IMG/VR virus record: IMGVR_UViG_3300042992_000821 | Location: 1-24,140 of that record | DNA length: 24,140 nucleotides | Strand: one strand, 5' to 3' | Origin: a virus | Shown: positions 21,307 through 24,140 of the stretch, piece after piece | Numbering within the stretch: the stretch's first letter is position 1 | Layout of the letters: each line of letters opens with the position of its first letter | Notes under the pieces: generated by a model | What the model was told of the DNA's origin: nothing | Database searches by the model: none | What the model saw: only the letters and a program-made list of their open reading frames with translations | Translations under genes and position numbers: made by a program

Positions 21307-23318
21307 TGAAAACAAAAATTTTAGCAGATCATTCCAAGTTTTGGCTTGGCGACGATTTCAATACTCAAAAGTTTGATGCCAGTTCCACAATGGCGTTGCT
21401 GAAACTTTCGGCATATCGCCGTGCTATTGGCAACTTTGTGTATATTCTTACCGGAAAGAACATTCCCGTTCGTTTCGCCGAGAACTCAACATCCATGACT
21501 GATGGTAAAGTTATTTACATTGGTGGTGAATTGACCAAGGGTGAATTTGACCCAACGGTTGGATTGTCGTTGCACGAAGCCATGCATATTGTCAAAAGCG
21601 ATTTTGATTTGATCAAGACCATGTGGGGAAAAATTCCTCGCAGTTTGACTGCTGCTGCCAAAGGTCATTTTGATCAAAACTATATTGGTAATTTGGCAAA
21701 ATATATTCTCAATGTAGTTGAAGATAGATATATTGATGCATGTGCATATGAAAGTGCGCCGGGCTATCGTGGATATTATCAAGCATTATATGACCGTTAT
21801 TTCAATCTGCCCGAAATTGGTGAAGCATTGAAGTCCGATGCTTATAGAAATGCTACTGTCAAAAACTATAAGTTTCGTTTCACCAATATCACCAATATCA
21901 ACACTGACTTGGATGCTCTGCCATCTTTGCGTAAGATTGGCGAATTGTTGGATTTGAATAATATTCTTAGGACTGAACTTGAGAATCCAAAGGACCGTTT
22001 GGAACTTGCGTATCAAATCACAGAAGAAATACTCAAGAGTGTTGTGGAAGAAAAAGAAAATCCCAAGCAACAAGACAAAAATAAAGACAATCAAGATAAG
22101 CAATCTGGTGGCGATGAATCGTCCGATGATAAATCTGAGCAGTCAGATTCCAACGACGATGTTGATGATGTATTGGGCGGAACTCCGTCTTCTGCAAATC
22201 CTATTCAAGACGACGTTGATGAAACACCGGATGAAAATCCGTCCAAAGATTTGTCCAACACCGAAAAGAAAAAGGTCGATAAACTCATTGATAAACAAGA
22301 ACAAATTGTCTCGCGAGAAGTTCGGCAATCTGCATTTGATAAAGATACAATCAAAAAACTTCAAATCCTTGAACAAAGCTCCGTTGATATTGTACAGGTG
22401 GGAGATGAAACTGTTCCAAAGGTTGATTGTATTGTGGTAAAAAACATGACTCGTGAACTCATGATGACATCGGAATTTCCTTACACCATCAAGTTTTCTC
22501 GCGAAACTGGAAATCCCGCTTCTTCGCGAGGAGTACAGCAGGGAATTATTATCGGAACTATGCTTGGTAGAAAATTGCAAATTCGCAGTGAAGTAAAAAC
22601 CACAAAATTTACTCGCCTACAAAAAGGTAAGATTGATAAACGTTTGTTGGCATCTATTGGATTTCAAGGAGAAAATTTGTTTTATCAAACCACCACAGAC
22701 AAATATAAGAATGCTCATTTGCATGTAACTGTGGATGCCTCTTCTTCAATGGAAACAAAGTGGGAAAAAACAATGACAACACTTGTTGCAATTGCCAAGG
22801 CTGTTAGTATGATCAATAATGTAACTTTAAGTATTTCATTTAGAAGTGGAGTTTCTAAAGATCGTGGTGGATATGAAACTCCTTATATTGTTTTGGCATA
22901 TGATTCGCGCAAAGACAAGTTCAATAAGATTGTTCAATTATTTCCATTGTTATTTCCACATGGTTCTACTCCAGAAGGACTTGCATTTCAGGCAATTATC
23001 AAGCATATTCCTGCTTCTACATATGAAATGGATAGTTATTTTGTAAATCTGTCTGATGGCGAACCTGCATTTGGTGTGAGTTATTATGGAAACGTCGCAG
23101 CACAACACACAAAGAAGCAAATCAATAAAATTCGTGAAATTGGCGTATCTGTTTTGAGCTATTTTGTTGAATGTAATAATACAAACAGCAAACTTTCTGA
23201 TAAAAATTCCAACTTGTTTCGTACCATGTATGGCAAAGATGCACAATTCATTGATGTTCAGAATGTTGTGCAGATTGCTCATACATTGAATAAAATGTTT
23301 CTTTCTAAAGAAAGTTGA
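21306..23318 (+). CDS. CobT-like protein: HExxH metallopeptidase-like N-domain plus C-terminal VWA domain
   Basis: 670 residues, overlapping the ATPase gene by one base. The N-terminal domain has HEAMH (90-94) and, 45 residues on, NVVEDRYID (136-144), giving H90, E91, H94 and E139 in the order expected of a gluzincin-type zinc site. The middle (250-330) is highly acidic and low complexity, as in CobT. The C-terminal VWA domain has a complete MIDAS: DASSS (477-481), T555 in GSTPEG and D584 in LSDGEP. It should bind its AAA+ partner through the VWA domain and may be a substrate adaptor or protease-like effector in the phage-infected cell. The target is unknown. Whether the zinc site is catalytic cannot be told from sequence. 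Confidence 0.83.
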   Translation: MKTKILADHSKFWLGDDFNTQKFDASSTMALLKLSAYRRAIGNFVYILTGKNIPVRFAENSTSMTDGKVIYIGGELTKGEFDPTVGLSLHEAMHIVKSDFDLIKTMWGKIPRSLTAAAKGHFDQNYIGNLAKYILNVVEDRYIDACAYESAPGYRGYYQALYDRYFNLPEIGEALKSDAYRNATVKNYKFRFTNITNINTDLDALPSLRKIGELLDLNNILRTELENPKDRLELAYQITEEILKSVVEEKENPKQQDKNKDNQDKQSGGDESSDDKSEQSDSNDDVDDVLGGTPSSANPIQDDVDETPDENPSKDLSNTEKKKVDKLIDKQEQIVSREVRQSAFDKDTIKKLQILEQSSVDIVQVGDETVPKVDCIVVKNMTRELMMTSEFPYTIKFSRETGNPASSRGVQQGIIIGTMLGRKLQIRSEVKTTKFTRLQKGKIDKRLLASIGFQGENLFYQTTTDKYKNAHLHVTVDASSSMETKWEKTMTTLVAIAKAVSMINNVTLSISFRSGVSKDRGGYETPYIVLAYDSRKDKFNKIVQLFPLLFPHGSTPEGLAFQAIIKHIPASTYEMDSYFVNLSDGEPAFGVSYYGNVAAQHTKKQINKIREIGVSVLSYFVECNNTNSKLSDKNSNLFRTMYGKDAQFIDVQNVVQIAHTLNKMFLSKES

Positions 23319-23331
23319 TATTTTTTATCAA
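23301..23331 (+). other. Two weak A/T-rich hairpins at the 3' end of the VWA gene
   Basis: CTTTC (23301-23305)/GAAAG (23310-23314), then TTGATA (23315-23320)/TATCAA (23326-23331) around a T5 loop. The second overlaps the TGA stop. They could form a weak termination or mRNA-end structure before the next promoter, but there is no T run after the stem. Confidence 0.3.
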
Positions 23332-23337
23332 AACGTC

Positions 23338-23365
23338 TTGACTTTATATATTATGTCGGCATACT
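23338..23365 (+). promoter_or_regulatory. Sigma70-like promoter of the rIIA-like gene
   Basis: TTGACT (23338-23343), 16 bases, CATACT (23360-23365). It matches the 20318 promoter in 13 of 14 bases of CTTGACTTT(A)TATA and in spacing to CATA(G/C)T. A further CATAGT lies at 23371-23376. The start codon at 23389 would give a leader of roughly 17 bases. Confidence 0.6.
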
Positions 23366-23388
23366 GATAGCATAGTAATAAAAAACAC

Positions 23389-24140
23389 ATGATTATCACA
23401 CAAGAAAAATCCTCACCAGTCATCAGCAATATTCTTTCTGCGCCGACTCGTTTCAAGATCAAGGCGTCTGCCAAGGCGTTCAAGATTTTGTCTGGTTTTT
23501 ATAGCGAACCAATTCTCGCCATTCCGCGCGAACTTGGTGCCAATGCATGGGACAGTCATGTCAAGGCCAAGAACACTGAAAAGATGTTTGAGGTTCATGC
23601 ACCCAACACACTGGAGCCGTGGTTCAGTGTTCGCGACTTTGGCACTGGTTTGACGCCAGACGCTATTGACACTATCTATACTACATATTTTGAGTCCACA
23701 AAGACTGCTGATAATGACAGTGATGGTTGCATGGGACTGGGTAGCAAGACTCCGTTCAATTATACAGACAATTTCAATGTGACTTCTTTCTATAAGGGTA
23801 AGAAGCATGTTTACAACTGCTTTATTGATGAGTCTGGTTCTCCCAGCATTCTGCATGTTGTTACACAAGATTCTAATGAACATAATGGTGTGGAAATCAA
23901 GTTTGGCGTAAAGATTGGCGACATTGGTATGTGGGTAGACAAGATTGTTCGTGCATATGAACCGTTTCGTTATCGTCCGACCATTGTTGGTGTCAATATT
24001 GAATATAAGCCGCGTGAATATATCTATACTGGCAAGCGTTGGTCTATGCGCAAGAATGATGGCGGCTATTATAACCGTGGATGCAATGCGTTCATGGGCA
24101 ACTATTGCTATCCTATCAACACCAGTGCATTGCGAAATGC
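23389..24140 (+). CDS. rIIA: rIIA-like GHKL ATPase-domain protein, N-terminal part (3' end outside window)
   Basis: The frame is open from ATG 23389 to the window end, 250 residues visible. The GHKL (Hsp90/MutL/gyrase) ATP-binding motifs are clear: N box RELGANAWD (47-55; E48, N52), D83-x-G85-x-G87 in VRDFGTGL, and the glycine lid GCMGLGSK (113-120). T4 rIIA is the known phage protein with this fold. It is a membrane-associated protector that, with rIIB, affects lysis timing and lambda Rex exclusion. The window ends before the rest of the domain and before any rIIB. Its Arg codons are all CGN, unlike the AGA-rich tail genes. It has its own promoter of the same type as the AAA+/VWA operon. Confidence 0.8.
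   Translation, partial: MIITQEKSSPVISNILSAPTRFKIKASAKAFKILSGFYSEPILAIPRELGANAWDSHVKAKNTEKMFEVHAPNTLEPWFSVRDFGTGLTPDAIDTIYTTYFESTKTADNDSDGCMGLGSKTPFNYTDNFNVTSFYKGKKHVYNCFIDESGSPSILHVVTQDSNEHNGVEIKFGVKIGDIGMWVDKIVRAYEPFRYRPTIVGVNIEYKPREYIYTGKRWSMRKNDGGYYNRGCNAFMGNYCYPINTSALRN

Noticed and set aside
21979-22440. 153-codon + strand frame overlapping the VWA gene
   Set aside because: It is the out-of-frame reading of the acidic low-complexity region (Lys/Arg/Ile-rich product) and overlaps a gene with clear HExxH and MIDAS motifs.
20347-23318. Cobalamin (cobaltochelatase) pathway assignment for the CobS/CobT-like pair
   Set aside because: No CobN or other cobalamin gene is visible, and MoxR-VWA pairs serve many roles; sequence supports only the ATPase/VWA partnership.
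23413-23883. 156-codon - strand frame opposite the rIIA-like gene
   Set aside because: The + strand frame carries the full set of GHKL motifs; the opposite frame has none.

Overview
The window looks like part of the genome of a large, tailed, contractile-tail (T4-like) bacteriophage. It is AT-rich, very tightly packed, and every supported gene lies on the + strand. It combines tail/baseplate genes, a phage replication-recombination set, class I ribonucleotide reductase and the start of an rIIA-like gene. No tRNA, rRNA, CRISPR array, transposon or integrase was seen. Start codons are almost always preceded by an A/T-only leader ending in TT or AT, with no convincing Shine-Dalgarno sequence, so the host may initiate translation without one, as is common in Bacteroidetes and frequent in cyanobacteria. 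The host cannot be named from the sequence; no photosynthesis genes are visible.

Layout. (1) 1-6275, tail and baseplate: the 3' end of a tape-measure gene, a 689-residue tail/baseplate protein, a LysM-like gp53/gpX-type wedge protein, a 746-residue putative hub protein and a small conserved-looking protein. (2) 6318-7685: a short, divergent family A DNA polymerase with a GTG start. (3) 7751-10312: three proteins of unknown function, one with a PD-(D/E)XK nuclease-like motif and one with a long Pro/Thr/Gln-rich linker. (4) 10513-18554, DNA metabolism: gp32-type ssDNA-binding protein without the zinc cysteines, RecA-type recombinase, two small unknowns, FEN/RNase H-type 5' nuclease, DnaB/gp41-type helicase, NrdB and NrdA. 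(5) 18641-20245: two multi-module unknown proteins. (6) 20347-23318: a MoxR/CobS-type AAA+ ATPase overlapping by one base with a CobT-like protein carrying HExxH and a VWA domain. (7) 23389 to the end: the ATPase domain of an rIIA-like GHKL protein, cut by the window edge.

How the genes work together. The region 4 genes form a core replisome/recombination group plus dNTP supply. The region 1 genes build the tail tube cap and baseplate. The AAA+/VWA pair probably acts as a remodelling machine on an unknown target. Four unknown proteins (starting at 7751, 9019, 18641 and 19355) begin with a short Lys-rich amphipathic helix containing an [I/L]-x-E site, resembling the capsid-targeting peptides of T4 internal head proteins. 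They may be packaged and injected; this is inference.

Regulation appears partitioned. TATTTATA elements precede virion-type genes, and two of these share an exact bipartite form (TATTTATA-N8-GCATATATA). A CTTGACTTT(C/A)TATA-N9-CATA(G/C)T promoter precedes both the AAA+/VWA pair and rIIA. A 22-bp element (20/22 identical) precedes both the SSB and helicase genes, and the SSB leader can fold into two adjacent hairpins. Clear rho-independent terminators follow ssb, nrdA and the 19355-20245 gene.
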